From positions 1-64,000 of the forward strand of contig JAUIFC010000002.1 of NCBI GenBank assembly GCA_030429455.1: 64,000 nt of DNA. The letters are read 5' to 3'. The stretch comes from Bacteroidia bacterium. GTDB lineage: Bacteria > Bacteroidota > Bacteroidia > Flavobacteriales > Flavobacteriaceae. Shown piece after piece: positions 54,289 to 63,963 of the stretch; the stretch's first letter is position 1; every line of letters starts with the position of its first letter. The position numbers and the translations under genes were made by a program. The notes beneath the pieces are model-generated. The model saw nothing but the letters and a program-made list of their open reading frames with translations, was not told where the DNA came from and did no database searches.

Positions 54289-55320
54289 TTATTTTGAAAC
54301 AATCTTAACTTCAAAAAGTTTATTCCAGTTTTTGCCTGTGACGTATAATTTTTTGGTTTTTGCATGGTAGGCAATCCCGTTTAATACATCAAGTTCTGGA
54401 TGTTGTTGAACTTGATTTTTTAAACTTTTAAAGTTGATGACACCTTCTATCGCTCCATTCTTTGGGTTAATGATGGCAACGCCATCTTTTTGGTAAGTAT
54501 TGGCATAAATTTTTCCTTCTACAAATTCCAATTCATTCAATTTTCCAGAAATCGAATTATGCGTTGTCGTCTGTATGTAGTCAATTTCGGCAAGGGTATT
54601 TCTGTCTAGACGCCAAATTTTATTCGTCCCGTCGCTTTTGTAGATGTAATTGTCGTCATGGCATAAACCCCAACCTTCTTTGCTCTTATTATAACGGAAT
54701 TTGTCTTCGGCTTTAAAGGTGTTGATGTCATAAATAAAGCCTTCGCCTTCTCGCCAGGTAAGCTGATAAAGTTTGTCATCTATAATTGTTAGGCCTTCAG
54801 CGAAATAGTGATTTTTTAGTTTATGTTCTCTAAGAATTTTCCCAGATTCCAACTCGACTTGAAGAAGTTTTGATTTGCCGTATTGCCCAATGCTTTCAAA
54901 TAAAGAATCGCCTTTAAATTCCAAACCTTGCGTAAAAGAAGTAATTTGATGAGGATAAGCGTTTACAACTTCAAAAGAATATATTTTTGGTGGTGTATCA
55001 TTAAAAATTTTCAATGATTTAGTCAATTCAAAAGTTTCGTCGCCTGAATGAACGACGACTGTTAAGTCGTGCTTTCCCAATAAAACATCGGATAATTGTA
55101 TAACAATGCTATTGGTAGTAGAACTGTTTTCAACGTCTTGAAAGGTGTATGCTATTAAATCTATGGGTTTGCCTTCCAAAGCCTTAACTTTAAAACTTAA
55201 TTCGGTATTTAGTTTTAATTCTTTTATCGGCGAAACAAACTCAAGCTTAAATTGTTCTTTGTCTTCACAGGAGGACAATATAAAAAGAAAAGCCATGAAT
55301 AGAAAGAAGTGATTTCTCAT
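54289..55320 (-). CDS. Glutaminyl-peptide cyclotransferase, lipoprotein
   Basis: A 343-aa protein of the beta-propeller glutamine cyclotransferase family that forms N-terminal pyroglutamate. It has a lipoprotein signal (LFILSSCED), an N-terminal Ig-like part (about 20-115) and the propeller with PHQITSFTQGLEFKGDSLF, HYFAEGLTIIDDKLYQLTW, EGWGLCHDDNYIYKSDG, LNELEFVEGKIYANTYQKD and DVLNGIAYHAKTKKLYVTG. It may act on exported proteins with N-terminal Gln, which are common after Bacteroidota signal cleavage (…AQ). Followed by the beta-helix lipoprotein gene. Confidence 0.92.
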   Translation of the reverse strand: MRNHFFLFMAFLFILSSCEDKEQFKLEFVSPIKELKLNTELSFKVKALEGKPIDLIAYTFQDVENSSTTNSIVIQLSDVLLGKHDLTVVVHSGDETFELTKSLKIFNDTPPKIYSFEVVNAYPHQITSFTQGLEFKGDSLFESIGQYGKSKLLQVELESGKILREHKLKNHYFAEGLTIIDDKLYQLTWREGEGFIYDINTFKAEDKFRYNKSKEGWGLCHDDNYIYKSDGTNKIWRLDRNTLAEIDYIQTTTHNSISGKLNELEFVEGKIYANTYQKDGVAIINPKNGAIEGVINFKSLKNQVQQHPELDVLNGIAYHAKTKKLYVTGKNWNKLFEVKIVSK

Positions 55321-55375
55321 TTCAAAATTCTTTGAATTAGGCTACAAAAGTATATGATTTTTTTAATTTATAAAC

Positions 55376-55405
55376 TTGGCAAACATTTTAAAGGTTGTAT
55401 ATTTG
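55376..55405 (+). promoter_or_regulatory. Promoter of SRP RNA gene
   Basis: TTG at 55376-55378, a 19-base spacer, and TATATTTG at 55398-55405 match the Bacteroidota TTTG-N19/21-TAnnTTTG form, with transcription expected to begin about 55409. Confidence 0.7.
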
Positions 55406-55408
55406 CAC

Positions 55409-55506
55409 CTGGCAAGTCCTACACAACCAGCTCCTGTCGAATCCTCCAGGGTGGGAACGCAGCAAAGGTAGATGGTCGTAGCGGTGTGATGTAGGTAGCT
55501 TGCCTT
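55409..55506 (+). ncRNA. ffs: Signal recognition particle RNA (bacterial small type)
   Basis: About 98 bases with the SRP helix 8 core (CCTCCAGGGTGGGAACGCAG and GCAAAGGTAGATGG), including the GGAA tetraloop and the symmetric and asymmetric internal loops bound by Ffh. Its ends pair as GGCAAG (55411-55416) with CTTGCC (55499-55504), and a T6 tract follows at 55505. It guides signal-peptide proteins to the membrane. Confidence 0.93.
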
Positions 55507-55545
55507 TTTTTATTCCATTATTTTAGATATTTCAAACATCTAAAT

Positions 55546-56349
55546 ATGTCAAAAATTGTTTTAATTACAGGAGCGTCTTCGGGTCTAGGACAAGCTATGG
55601 CCGAATTTCTAGTCCAAAAAAACTTCAAGGTTTACGGCACTTCAAGACAGCCAAAAACTTCAACAAAAAATGGTGTAATTCTCAAAGCTCTTGATGTTAC
55701 AAAATCTGAAAGTATTGAAAGTTGTATCCAAGAGATCATTTCAGAATCTGAAAAAATAGATATCCTTATTAATAATGCTGGTGTAGGAATAACAGGACCT
55801 TTGGAAGAAATTCCCATCGAAAAGGCCAAAACACATTTCGATACCAATTTTTTTGGAACCATAACGGTGATAAATACTGTTTTACCATACATGAGGGCCA
55901 ACAAACAAGGTTTAATAATAAATATTACATCTATTGCGGCTCACATGGGATTGCCTTTTAGAGGCTTTTATTCGGCATCAAAAGCTGCTCTGGCAACAAT
56001 TACAGAGGCTTACCGCATGGAGTTAAAGACGTTTAATATACAAATGACAAATCTCGCTCCAGGAGATTTTGCAACTAATATTGCACAAGGCCGATTTCAT
56101 GCGCCATTGAAGAAAGATTCGGCATACCATGACAATTATAAACTATCTCTGGATCTTATGGATGCAGATGTCGATAAAGGAAATGATCCGATTATACTGG
56201 CCAAAGCAGTTTATAGAATTATAAACCAGTCTTCGCCTAAAGTAAACTACAAATCTGGTGCTTTTTTACAATGTTTTTCTGTAACTTTAAAACATATTTT
56301 ACCACAAAAACTTTTTGAAAAAATATTACTCAAACACTATAAACTTTAA
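55546..56349 (+). CDS. SDR-family oxidoreductase
   Basis: A 267-aa short-chain dehydrogenase with the NAD(P) motif TGASSGLGQAMAE, NNAGVG, the catalytic serine (NITSIAAHMG) and YSASK (Y and K). The substrate loop is not diagnostic. It lies downstream of the SRP RNA and 11 bases before the transaldolase-like gene, so the two form an operon. The C-terminus (LKHILPQKLFEKILLKHY) suggests membrane association, as in some SDRs acting on lipids or sterols, but this is only inference. Confidence 0.9.
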   Translation: MSKIVLITGASSGLGQAMAEFLVQKNFKVYGTSRQPKTSTKNGVILKALDVTKSESIESCIQEIISESEKIDILINNAGVGITGPLEEIPIEKAKTHFDTNFFGTITVINTVLPYMRANKQGLIINITSIAAHMGLPFRGFYSASKAALATITEAYRMELKTFNIQMTNLAPGDFATNIAQGRFHAPLKKDSAYHDNYKLSLDLMDADVDKGNDPIILAKAVYRIINQSSPKVNYKSGAFLQCFSVTLKHILPQKLFEKILLKHYKL

Positions 56350-56360
56350 ATCTCCAAATC

Positions 56361-57017
56361 ATGAAATTTTTTATCGACACGGCAAACCTTCAGCAAATTA
56401 AGGAGGCCCAAGACATGGGAATCCTAGATGGTGTAACAACAAATCCTTCATTAATGGCAAAAGAAGGTATAACTGGTCATGATAACATTATCCAACATTA
56501 CATTGATATTTGTAATATAGTGGATGGTGATGTAAGTGCAGAAGTAATAGCCACAGATTTTGAGGGTATAGTTAAGGAAGGCGAAGCTCTTGCCAATCTT
56601 CATGAACAAATTGTAGTTAAAGTACCTATGATTAGAGAGGGTGTTAAAGCTATAAAGTACTTTTCTGATAAAGGGATAAAGACCAATTGCACGTTGGTAT
56701 TTTCGGTAGGTCAGGCACTTCTTGCTGCAAAAGCTGGTGCAACTTATGTATCTCCTTTTATTGGTAGATTAGATGATATCTCGTCAGATGGACTTAGTCT
56801 TATTACCGATATAAGACAGGTGTATGATAACTACGATTTTGATACCCAAATTCTTGCTGCTTCGATAAGACATACCATGCATGTGATTGATTGTGCTAGA
56901 ATTGGAGCAGATGTCATGACAGGCCCATTGAGTTCAATCGAAGGTTTACTAAAGCATCCGTTGACAGATAGTGGTCTAGAGAAATTCTTAGCAGATTACA
57001 GAAAGACAAATTCTTAA
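56361..57017 (+). CDS. fsa: Transaldolase / fructose-6-phosphate aldolase
   Basis: A 218-aa TIM-barrel of the short transaldolase (TalC/FSA) type. The opening MKFFIDTANLQQIKEAQ and DGVTTNPSLMAKEG are typical; the Schiff-base lysine is in IVVKVPM; further motifs are TNCTLVFSVGQALLAAKAG, SPFIGRLDD and ILAASIRH. Whether it is a transaldolase or an aldolase cannot be told from motifs. It ends at a double hairpin terminator shared with the convergent membrane gene. Confidence 0.93.
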   Translation: MKFFIDTANLQQIKEAQDMGILDGVTTNPSLMAKEGITGHDNIIQHYIDICNIVDGDVSAEVIATDFEGIVKEGEALANLHEQIVVKVPMIREGVKAIKYFSDKGIKTNCTLVFSVGQALLAAKAGATYVSPFIGRLDDISSDGLSLITDIRQVYDNYDFDTQILAASIRHTMHVIDCARIGADVMTGPLSSIEGLLKHPLTDSGLEKFLADYRKTNS

Positions 57018-57030
57018 TTTGAAAGCTATT

Positions 57031-57089
57031 AGCTTAAGGAATAGTTCTATTAAGCTTTTGATTTTGGACTTTCAGAAAATCAAAAGCTT
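57031..57089. terminator. Two overlapping hairpins, bidirectional terminator
   Basis: A 7-bp stem (57031-57037 with 57050-57056) overlaps a perfect 14-bp stem AAGCTTTTGATTTT (57052-57065) with AAAATCAAAAGCTT (57076-57089). The two stems share bases and cannot form at once. The stop codon of the leftward gene lies inside the second stem. Confidence 0.8.
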
Positions 57090-58027
57090 AACTTAAGTTG
57101 CAAATTCCAAATGATTAAGGATAATATGATCAAAAAAATTATCCAGGTAACTAACTCTGCCCAAAATTTTGATCGAATTCTCCAGATAAAATCAGCAATA
57201 TAGATGGCAAATGGCCAGGTAGATAATACCCATAAATTCTCTATTGTTGGTGTAGTGAGTAACTGAGTAACTATTCCAATGATTATGAATAGGAAAAAAT
57301 ATTTTGCGTTGTTTTTGTGAAAAATTGCACGTTTTTGGTTCACGTTTATGATTTGATAGACGAACAGAATAAATACCAATAGCCAAAAAACCAACTGCCA
57401 AATTTGTAGATTGGCAGTTAATAGGTCAAAGTTAAAACTAGGAGTTTGGAAAAAAAAATCTACCCCAAAAGGCTTATTATACATGTAAAGCGCAAAAACC
57501 TGAACCAAAACGACGACTGTTGAAATTGAAAATATTGGTACAAGGTACAACCGCCATTCCAGATTAGAGAATAAAATTGAAGCCCCAAAAGCAATGAACA
57601 ATAAATAGATGAAGTTAGGTTCAAAAAGACTGGCTATAAACAAAAACAGTACGACTTGAAACATCACCAAATTCTTTTGTCCTGAATTCAAAAATTTATA
57701 GCATTGATAAATCGCCAGAGAAACGAAAAGTAATGCAAATAGCGTATTGCCCTCAATCAAAAATGGCATGCAGAGGCTTATGAATAAGGCAAAAAATAAA
57801 TTTCCTAAACAATGTCTTTTTTGAACTTCGTACTGCTTTAGAGTTAAATCAAATATGTAAAGAGTGCCAGCAAATGAAAAATATTTTAAAACAGAAAGTC
57901 CAACTGTGATAAAATCAACAGGTAGCTCAAGTGTTAGGCTAAGTTCGAAACCAAAGTAAAGTGTCAAAACTATACCTAAAACAATATAGACAACAGGTTT
58001 AGATTGTTTAAAAAAATCTACTATCAT
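57080..58027 (-). CDS. DUF6427 multipass membrane protein
   Basis: About 315 aa with eight to nine hydrophobic helices (first at about residues 10-30: PVVYIVLGIVLTLYFGFEL). Short loops with Glu and Asn-rich motifs (FEPNFIYLLFIAFGAS, TTPTIENLW) match DUF6427, a flavobacterial family of unknown function, by my reading. The ATG at 58027 is preferred to the TTG three codons earlier. It is divergent from the DUF6341 gene; the stop codon is in a terminator stem. Confidence 0.8.
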   Translation of the reverse strand: MIVDFFKQSKPVVYIVLGIVLTLYFGFELSLTLELPVDFITVGLSVLKYFSFAGTLYIFDLTLKQYEVQKRHCLGNLFFALFISLCMPFLIEGNTLFALLFVSLAIYQCYKFLNSGQKNLVMFQVVLFLFIASLFEPNFIYLLFIAFGASILFSNLEWRLYLVPIFSISTVVVLVQVFALYMYNKPFGVDFFFQTPSFNFDLLTANLQIWQLVFWLLVFILFVYQIINVNQKRAIFHKNNAKYFFLFIIIGIVTQLLTTPTIENLWVLSTWPFAIYIADFIWRIRSKFWAELVTWIIFLIILSLIIWNLQLKLSF

Positions 58028-58041
58028 TACAATCAAATGTT

Positions 58042-58049
58042 TATTTTTG
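58042..58049 (+). promoter_or_regulatory. Putative -7 box for DUF6341 gene
   Basis: TATTTTTG matches TAnnTTTG, 25 bases before the ATG at 58075. Confidence 0.45.
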
Positions 58050-58074
58050 CAAGGTAATTATAATCCTGAAAGGC

Positions 58075-58302
58075 ATGAAAGATTTTTTTGAAGCGATACA
58101 ATCTTTATTTATGGATGTGTTGTTTGCTCCATTAACTTATATAAGATTAGAAATTCAGCCCAGCTCGTGGTTGATGGCGAACGGTATAAATTTTGTCTTT
58201 CTTCTTATAGGTTTTGCGTTCTTTTTTTACTGGATGAAACAGTTAAAAATATTTAGCAAAACAGAAAACACAAAAGACGACGACGAGGTTTATTTGATAT
58301 AA
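58075..58302 (+). CDS. DUF6341 small membrane protein
   Basis: A 75-aa protein with a conserved-looking N-terminus (MKDFFEAIQSLFMDVLFAPL), an amphipathic middle, one membrane helix (NGINFVFLLIGFAFFFYWM) and an acidic tail ending DDDEVYLI. The pairing with DUF6427 in divergent orientation suggests a shared task, unknown. Confidence 0.8.
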   Translation: MKDFFEAIQSLFMDVLFAPLTYIRLEIQPSSWLMANGINFVFLLIGFAFFFYWMKQLKIFSKTENTKDDDEVYLI

Positions 58303-58396
58303 CAGCGTTCTCAACATATTTTAATAGTAATAGTGAAGGGATAGAAGTTGATTTCTATTCCTTTTGCTATTTATCATTGTTAGCAAAACATACATC

Positions 58397-58783
58397 ATGA
58401 ACATTTCTCTAACAACGCCTGCTTTATTATTTCCGGCCATATCACTGTTGTTATTGGCTTATACCAATCGTTTTCTAACCATAGCAGGATTGATAAGAAG
58501 TTTACATAAAAGCTATCAGGAAAATCCAAATAAAAATATCAAGGCACAGATTGTTAACCTCAAAAGACGAGTAAATCTGATCAAAAACATGCAAATATTT
58601 GGGATTGTGTCGTTATTGCTTTGCGTGTTGAGCATGTTTTTAATTTATGAAGAACTTCAATTTTATGGGAGTTTGGTTTTCGGCGTTTCGTTAGTCCTAC
58701 TAATGCTTTCTTTAGTGCTTTCCATCATTGAAATTCAAATCAGTGTTAAGGCCTTGAATATTCAACTGGATGGAATGAAATAG
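58397..58783 (+). CDS. DUF2721 membrane protein
   Basis: A 128-aa protein with three helices (about 5-24, 65-85 and 92-115) and a cytosolic loop LHKSYQENPNKNIKAQIVN with basic residues, matching DUF2721. The ATG at 58397 is chosen over the start 11 codons earlier, because it begins the hydrophobic segment directly. Function unknown. Confidence 0.8.
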   Translation: MNISLTTPALLFPAISLLLLAYTNRFLTIAGLIRSLHKSYQENPNKNIKAQIVNLKRRVNLIKNMQIFGIVSLLLCVLSMFLIYEELQFYGSLVFGVSLVLLMLSLVLSIIEIQISVKALNIQLDGMK

Positions 58784-58900
58784 TTCCCTAAAAACCCAAA
58801 GGGGACTTTTTTTGAAAATGGAGCAATTTGAAAATGTGTTAATTTATCAATTTGAAATTAATAAATCCCAAAACTCGTAATCACAATTACAAACATCTCC

Positions 58901-58950
58901 AGACTAAATTACTACATGCTACCGACTACCAACTAATTACTATTCACTAA
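58901..58950. repeat. ACTA-phrase repeat, short copy
   Basis: CTAAATTACTACATGCTACC and GACTACCAACTAATTACT resemble the words in 41805-42008. Confidence 0.55.
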
Positions 58951-59029
58951 AAAAACAGTTCATAACTTTTAAAAAGTTTATTGGGAATACAGATACTCAA
59001 TTAATAATTTTACACCAAACACGCATTAC

Positions 59030-62000
59030 ATGTACATCATTTTCGATACGGAAACCACAGGTTTACCTAAACGTTACAACGCCCCAATAACCGACACAGA
59101 CAATTGGCCAAGAGCCATACAAATTGCTTGGCAAATTCATGACGAATGGGGCGAACTCATCGAAAATGATAATTTCTTAATTCAGCCTGATGGTTTTGAT
59201 ATACCTTATGATTCGGAACAAATTCATGGCATTTCAACCGCTTTGGCAGAGCAACAAGGCATCCCTTTTCATGAAGCTTTAGACCGATTCAATACAGCAT
59301 TAAGCAAAGCCAAATTTGTAGTAGGGCAGAATGTGGATTTTGATGTAAATGTTATGGGGTGCGAATTCTATAGAGCTGGCGTGGAAACCTCATTATCCGA
59401 AATGCCAGTTTTAGATACATGTACCGAGGAAACGGCAAATTTATGTCAAATTCCAGGTGGTCGAGGTGGAAAGTTTAAATTGCCTACACTGACAGAGCTT
59501 CACGAGTTTCTATTCAACGAGCCATTTGCGGAGGCACATAACGCTTCGGCAGATGTGGAGGCAACGACAAGATGTTTTCTGGAGTTGCTTAGGAAAGCAC
59601 ATTATTCAGAATCTGATTTACAAGCAGAGTTGGGTTATCTTAAAGCCTTTAGAGATAGACATCAAGGGACATTTAGGGCAGTCGGATTAACACATCTTAA
59701 TCTTAAAAAGGAATCCGAAAAACTTAGAAAATTAGAACAAAAAGATAAAGCGGTTCAATTATCCGACAAGGATTTAGATGAAAATCTCAAGACGATTGAA
59801 AATATTCCCTTTGTTCATTTACACAACCATAGCCAATTTTCGATTCTGCAATCGACCATGTCCGTGCAGGACTTGATTGGAGCTGCAGCTAAAAACAATA
59901 TGCCGGCTGTAGCACTAACCGACCATGCAAATATGATGGGTGCCTTTCATTTTGTGAATGCTGCAAAAGCACATAAAAAGAAATTGGCTGAAGACGAAGC
60001 AGATAAGTTTGTAAAGCCGATTATTGGATGCGAGTTTTTTGTCTGTCAGAATCATTTAGACCGTAGTCATAAAGACAATGGTTACCAGATGGTGATGCTT
60101 GCCAAAAATAAACGAGGATACCACAACCTTTCCAAAATGTCTTCGATCGCATTCACCAAAGGATTTTATTATGTGCCAAGAATAGATCGAGAAATCGTCA
60201 AAAAATACAAGGAAGACATCATTGTATTGTCAGGTAACCTTTACGGTGAAGTGCCTTCTAAAATATTGAATGTTGGAGAAAAGCAAGCCGAAGAAGCTTT
60301 GCTATGGTGGAAAGAAGAATTTGGAGACGATTTTTATGTGGAATTGAATAGACATCACCAAGATGACGAAGAACGGGCGAATCAAAGTCTGGTCGCATTG
60401 GCTAGAAAACACAATGTAAAACTTGTTGCCTCCAACAATGTGTATTATGAAACTCAAGACGACGCAAATGCTCACGACATTTTGTTGTGTGTAAAAGATG
60501 GTGAAAAACAAGCCACACCAATAGGTCGTGGTCGTGGTTACCGTTATGGCTTGCCAAATAGTGATTACTATTTTAAGTCGAGCGATGACATGAAACAGAT
60601 GTTTAAAGATTATCCTGAAGCTGTTTTGCACACCAAAGAGATTGCGGACAAAGTTGAATTTTACGACCTTGCCAGTGATGTTCTTCTACCAGCTTTCGAA
60701 ATCCCTGATGAGTTTAAACATCCAGAAGATCAATTGGATAATGGGAAACGAGGAGAGAATGCTTACCTAAAACACATTACTTACCAAGGGGCAGAAAAGC
60801 GCTATGGTGAACTTACAGAGCCTATCAAAGAACGTCTTGACTTTGAACTGGAAGTTATAGCCAATACGGGTTATCCAGGTTATTTCTTGATTGTTGAAGA
60901 CTTTATAAGAGAAGCGCGAAACATGGGTGTTTCGGTCGGGCCAGGACGAGGGTCGGCAGCAGGAAGTGTTGTGGCCTATTGTTTGAAAATTACAAATATC
61001 GATCCCATTAAGTACGACTTACTTTTTGAGCGTTTCTTAAATCCTGAACGTGTCAGTATGCCTGATATCGATATCGATTTTGATGACGAAGGACGAAGTA
61101 GAGTCATGGACTATGTAATAAAAAAATACGGCGAAAATCAGGTCGCACAAATTATTACCTATGGAACAATGGCAGCCAAATCTGCCATTCGCGATACAGC
61201 AAGGGTTTTAGATTTACCGCTTTTTGAAGCCGACAAGATTGCCAAACTTGTCCCTGATATGACAAAGTTTAAAAAGATTTTCGGCAAAACAGAAGCAGAA
61301 TTGAAGGAGAAGTTCAGGTCCGAAGATTTGGAAAAAATCAATGAACTCATTAATCTAAGTGAGAGCGATGGCGAAAAGGCCGAAACTATTAACCAGGCAC
61401 GTATCATCGAAGGTTCGGTAAGAAATACTGGGGTTCATGCTTGTGGAGTGATCATCACTCCAGACGACATTACCAAATTTGTGCCTGTGTCCACAGCAAA
61501 AGATTCTAATCTGTATTTAACGCAGTTTGACAACAATGTTGTGGAATCTGCGGGTTTATTAAAAATGGATTTCTTAGGCTTAAAGACCTTGACCTTGATC
61601 AAGGATACTGTCAAAATTGTAAAGGCCAAAGATGGTATCGAGTTGGTGCCTGACGATTTTCCATTGGACGATGTAAAAACCTACGAACTGTTCCAAAGAG
61701 GAGAGACGGTTGGGATTTTTCAATACGAATCTCCTGGGATGCAAAAACACATGAAGGACCTGAAACCAACTGTTTTTGAAGACCTTATTGCAATGAATGC
61801 CTTGTATCGTCCTGGGCCAATGGAATACATTCCAAGTTTTATTAGACGTAAGCATGGGGTGGAAGAAATTACTTACGACTTGCCAGAAATGGAGGGTATT
61901 CTAAAAGAGACCTATGGCATAACGGTTTATCAAGAGCAAGTGATGCTGCTGTCTCAAAGACTTGCAAATTTCACAAAAGGTGAAGCAGATGTCTTAAGAA

Positions 62001-63385
62001 AAGCCATGGGTAAAAAGTTGAAAGATGTTCTGGCAAACTTGAAGCCTAAATTTATCAATCAATCAAAAGACAATGGTTTTCCTGAAGAAACCTTAGAAAA
62101 AATCTGGAAAGATTGGGAGGCTTTTGCAAGTTATGCATTTAACAAATCTCATTCGACATGTTATGCTTATATCGCCTACCAAACGGCTTATTTAAAAGCC
62201 CACTATCCTGCTGAATATATGGCTGCTGTGCTTTCCAATAATATGAAAGACATCAAAAAAATCACTTTCTTTATGGAAGAGTGTCGCCGAATGGGCGTTG
62301 AGGTATTAGGACCAGACGTTAACGAATCGTTTTATAAGTTCTCTGTAAATAAAAATAATGCCATTCGTTTCGGAATGGGAGCGATTAAAGGGGTTGGAAA
62401 AGGTGCTGTCGACACAATTGTGGAACATCGCAAAAAAGACGGCGAATACAAATCAATTTTCGATTTGGCGAAACGCATAGATTTAAGAGCGGCAAACAAA
62501 AAGGCCTTTGAAGGATTGGCCTATGCAGGAGCATTTGATAATTTAGGTAATGTTCACAGGGCGCAATATTTTCATCAAAGCGAAGGCTCCGAGCAGAGTT
62601 TTATCGAAAAAATTCTCAAATATGCTTCTCGTTATCAGGAAAATAAAAATTCTGCACAGGTCAGCCTATTTGGCGATTCCAGTGAGGTGCAAATTCCAGA
62701 GCCTGTTGTTCCGCCATGCGAACCTTGGCATAATATGAAAACCCTTAAAGCTGAAAAAGAAGTTGTTGGACTTTTCTTATCAGCTCACCCGTTGGACGAT
62801 TTTAAATTGGAAATGAAGCATTATTGCAATGCAGATTTAAAAGCTTTTGAAAATGTTGATAAACTATTGAATAAAGAACTTAGCATCGCTGGAATCGTTA
62901 CGGATGTGAATCATCGTGTGAGTAAAACGGGAAAGAATTATGCAACATTTGTCATAGAAGATTATAAAGACAGCCATGAGTTTTGGTTATACGGTGAAGA
63001 TTATCTAAAATACAGGCATTACCTTATTATGGATCAGTTTATCCATCTAAAATTGAAACATACACAATACATTAATAGTAAAACAGGTCAGCCAGGTCGT
63101 GTAAATACCATTTATATTTCGTTTAAACAACTGCACGATGTTATTCCCGAATTTTCTAAAAAAATTCAGTTAAAGATAGATGTTGAAAAAGTAACCGATG
63201 ATTTAATTGCAAGAATTAATCAGATTTTCAACAATTATCAAGGCAGCGTCCCAATCGATATTTTGTTAATTGACCACACAAAAAACATCAATTTAAAAAC
63301 CCATAGCAAGTCTAAACGATTGGAAGTAAATTCAGAATTACTAAAGCAGTTGCATCGAATGGAGTTGAATTATAAGTTGAATTGA
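59030..63385 (+). CDS. dnaE: DNA polymerase III alpha subunit with N-terminal exonuclease domain
   Basis: Main replicative polymerase, 1451 aa. Residues 1-190 are a DnaQ-like 3'-5' proofreading exonuclease (IIFDTETTG, D7 and E9; later FVVGQNVDFDVN and AHNASADVEAT). The PHP domain starts near residue 260 (FVHLHNHSQFSILQ, ALTDHANMMG). The palm has catalytic aspartates near residue 680 in MPDIDIDFDDEGRSR, preceded by VGPGRGSAAGSVVAY. Fingers, a helix-hairpin-helix, and an OB-fold near LSIAGIVTDVNHRVSKTG follow. Exonuclease fusion at the N-terminus, as known in some Bacteroidota, puts proofreading on the polymerase chain. Confidence 0.96.
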   Translation: MYIIFDTETTGLPKRYNAPITDTDNWPRAIQIAWQIHDEWGELIENDNFLIQPDGFDIPYDSEQIHGISTALAEQQGIPFHEALDRFNTALSKAKFVVGQNVDFDVNVMGCEFYRAGVETSLSEMPVLDTCTEETANLCQIPGGRGGKFKLPTLTELHEFLFNEPFAEAHNASADVEATTRCFLELLRKAHYSESDLQAELGYLKAFRDRHQGTFRAVGLTHLNLKKESEKLRKLEQKDKAVQLSDKDLDENLKTIENIPFVHLHNHSQFSILQSTMSVQDLIGAAAKNNMPAVALTDHANMMGAFHFVNAAKAHKKKLAEDEADKFVKPIIGCEFFVCQNHLDRSHKDNGYQMVMLAKNKRGYHNLSKMSSIAFTKGFYYVPRIDREIVKKYKEDIIVLSGNLYGEVPSKILNVGEKQAEEALLWWKEEFGDDFYVELNRHHQDDEERANQSLVALARKHNVKLVASNNVYYETQDDANAHDILLCVKDGEKQATPIGRGRGYRYGLPNSDYYFKSSDDMKQMFKDYPEAVLHTKEIADKVEFYDLASDVLLPAFEIPDEFKHPEDQLDNGKRGENAYLKHITYQGAEKRYGELTEPIKERLDFELEVIANTGYPGYFLIVEDFIREARNMGVSVGPGRGSAAGSVVAYCLKITNIDPIKYDLLFERFLNPERVSMPDIDIDFDDEGRSRVMDYVIKKYGENQVAQIITYGTMAAKSAIRDTARVLDLPLFEADKIAKLVPDMTKFKKIFGKTEAELKEKFRSEDLEKINELINLSESDGEKAETINQARIIEGSVRNTGVHACGVIITPDDITKFVPVSTAKDSNLYLTQFDNNVVESAGLLKMDFLGLKTLTLIKDTVKIVKAKDGIELVPDDFPLDDVKTYELFQRGETVGIFQYESPGMQKHMKDLKPTVFEDLIAMNALYRPGPMEYIPSFIRRKHGVEEITYDLPEMEGILKETYGITVYQEQVMLLSQRLANFTKGEADVLRKAMGKKLKDVLANLKPKFINQSKDNGFPEETLEKIWKDWEAFASYAFNKSHSTCYAYIAYQTAYLKAHYPAEYMAAVLSNNMKDIKKITFFMEECRRMGVEVLGPDVNESFYKFSVNKNNAIRFGMGAIKGVGKGAVDTIVEHRKKDGEYKSIFDLAKRIDLRAANKKAFEGLAYAGAFDNLGNVHRAQYFHQSEGSEQSFIEKILKYASRYQENKNSAQVSLFGDSSEVQIPEPVVPPCEPWHNMKTLKAEKEVVGLFLSAHPLDDFKLEMKHYCNADLKAFENVDKLLNKELSIAGIVTDVNHRVSKTGKNYATFVIEDYKDSHEFWLYGEDYLKYRHYLIMDQFIHLKLKHTQYINSKTGQPGRVNTIYISFKQLHDVIPEFSKKIQLKIDVEKVTDDLIARINQIFNNYQGSVPIDILLIDHTKNINLKTHSKSKRLEVNSELLKQLHRMELNYKLN

Positions 63386-63396
63386 TGAAATTGATT

Positions 63397-63404
63397 TAAA
63401 TTTG
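63397..63404 (+). promoter_or_regulatory. Putative -7 box for DUF6265 gene
   Basis: TAAATTTG matches TAnnTTTG, 25 bases before the ATG at 63430. Confidence 0.45.
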
Positions 63405-63429
63405 AGTCTCACAACAAATAATAATCACC

Positions 63430-63936
63430 ATGAAAACATTTTGTATTTTGCTGATTGCTATGCTAATGGCCGCATGTAGTAACACTAAAAAAGAAGAACC
63501 CAATGCCAAACCATTACCAAAGCCTTTGGTGGAACAAGAAGTTCAGCTAACTAAAGATTTAGATTGGTTGTTAGGAAAATGGAATCGAATTAACGAGGAA
63601 GAAGGATTAACAACTTTAGAATTCTGGGAAAAAGAAAATTCTTCGGTGTATAAAGGTTTAGGATTTACATTACAAAATGGCGATACCATCAAGCAAGAAA
63701 AGATGCGAATCACTAACAATGGCAATGCTTGGATTCTTACAGTTAAAGTCCCTGAAGAAGAAACGGCAGTAGCATTTTCGGAAAAAGAAGTGGGAGAGAC
63801 GACCTTCACTTTTGTAAATCCAGACATCGATTTTCCAAACTCTATAAAATACTGGATGACCGACGATACTTTAAAAGCCAATATATACAATAAGGATTTG
63901 GAAATTTTATTTGATTTTGTAAAACTTGATGAGTAA
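63430..63936 (+). CDS. DUF6265 lipoprotein
   Basis: A 168-aa protein with a lipoprotein signal (LLIAMLMAACSN) and a lipocalin-like barrel: LDWLLGKWNRINEEEGLTTL, FWEKENSSVYKGLGFTL, TFVNPDIDFPNSIKYW. DUF6265 is the best fit. Function unknown; anchored in the periplasm or outer membrane. It starts 45 bases after dnaE. Confidence 0.85.
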   Translation: MKTFCILLIAMLMAACSNTKKEEPNAKPLPKPLVEQEVQLTKDLDWLLGKWNRINEEEGLTTLEFWEKENSSVYKGLGFTLQNGDTIKQEKMRITNNGNAWILTVKVPEEETAVAFSEKEVGETTFTFVNPDIDFPNSIKYWMTDDTLKANIYNKDLEILFDFVKLDE

Positions 63937-63963
63937 TATAGCATTCACAAAATCTTTCAGTTT

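Noticed and set aside
55430-55475. GTCGAATCCTCC resembling a tRNA T-loop
   Set aside because: The surrounding bases and end pairing fit the SRP RNA core; no acceptor stem or anticodon arm is found.
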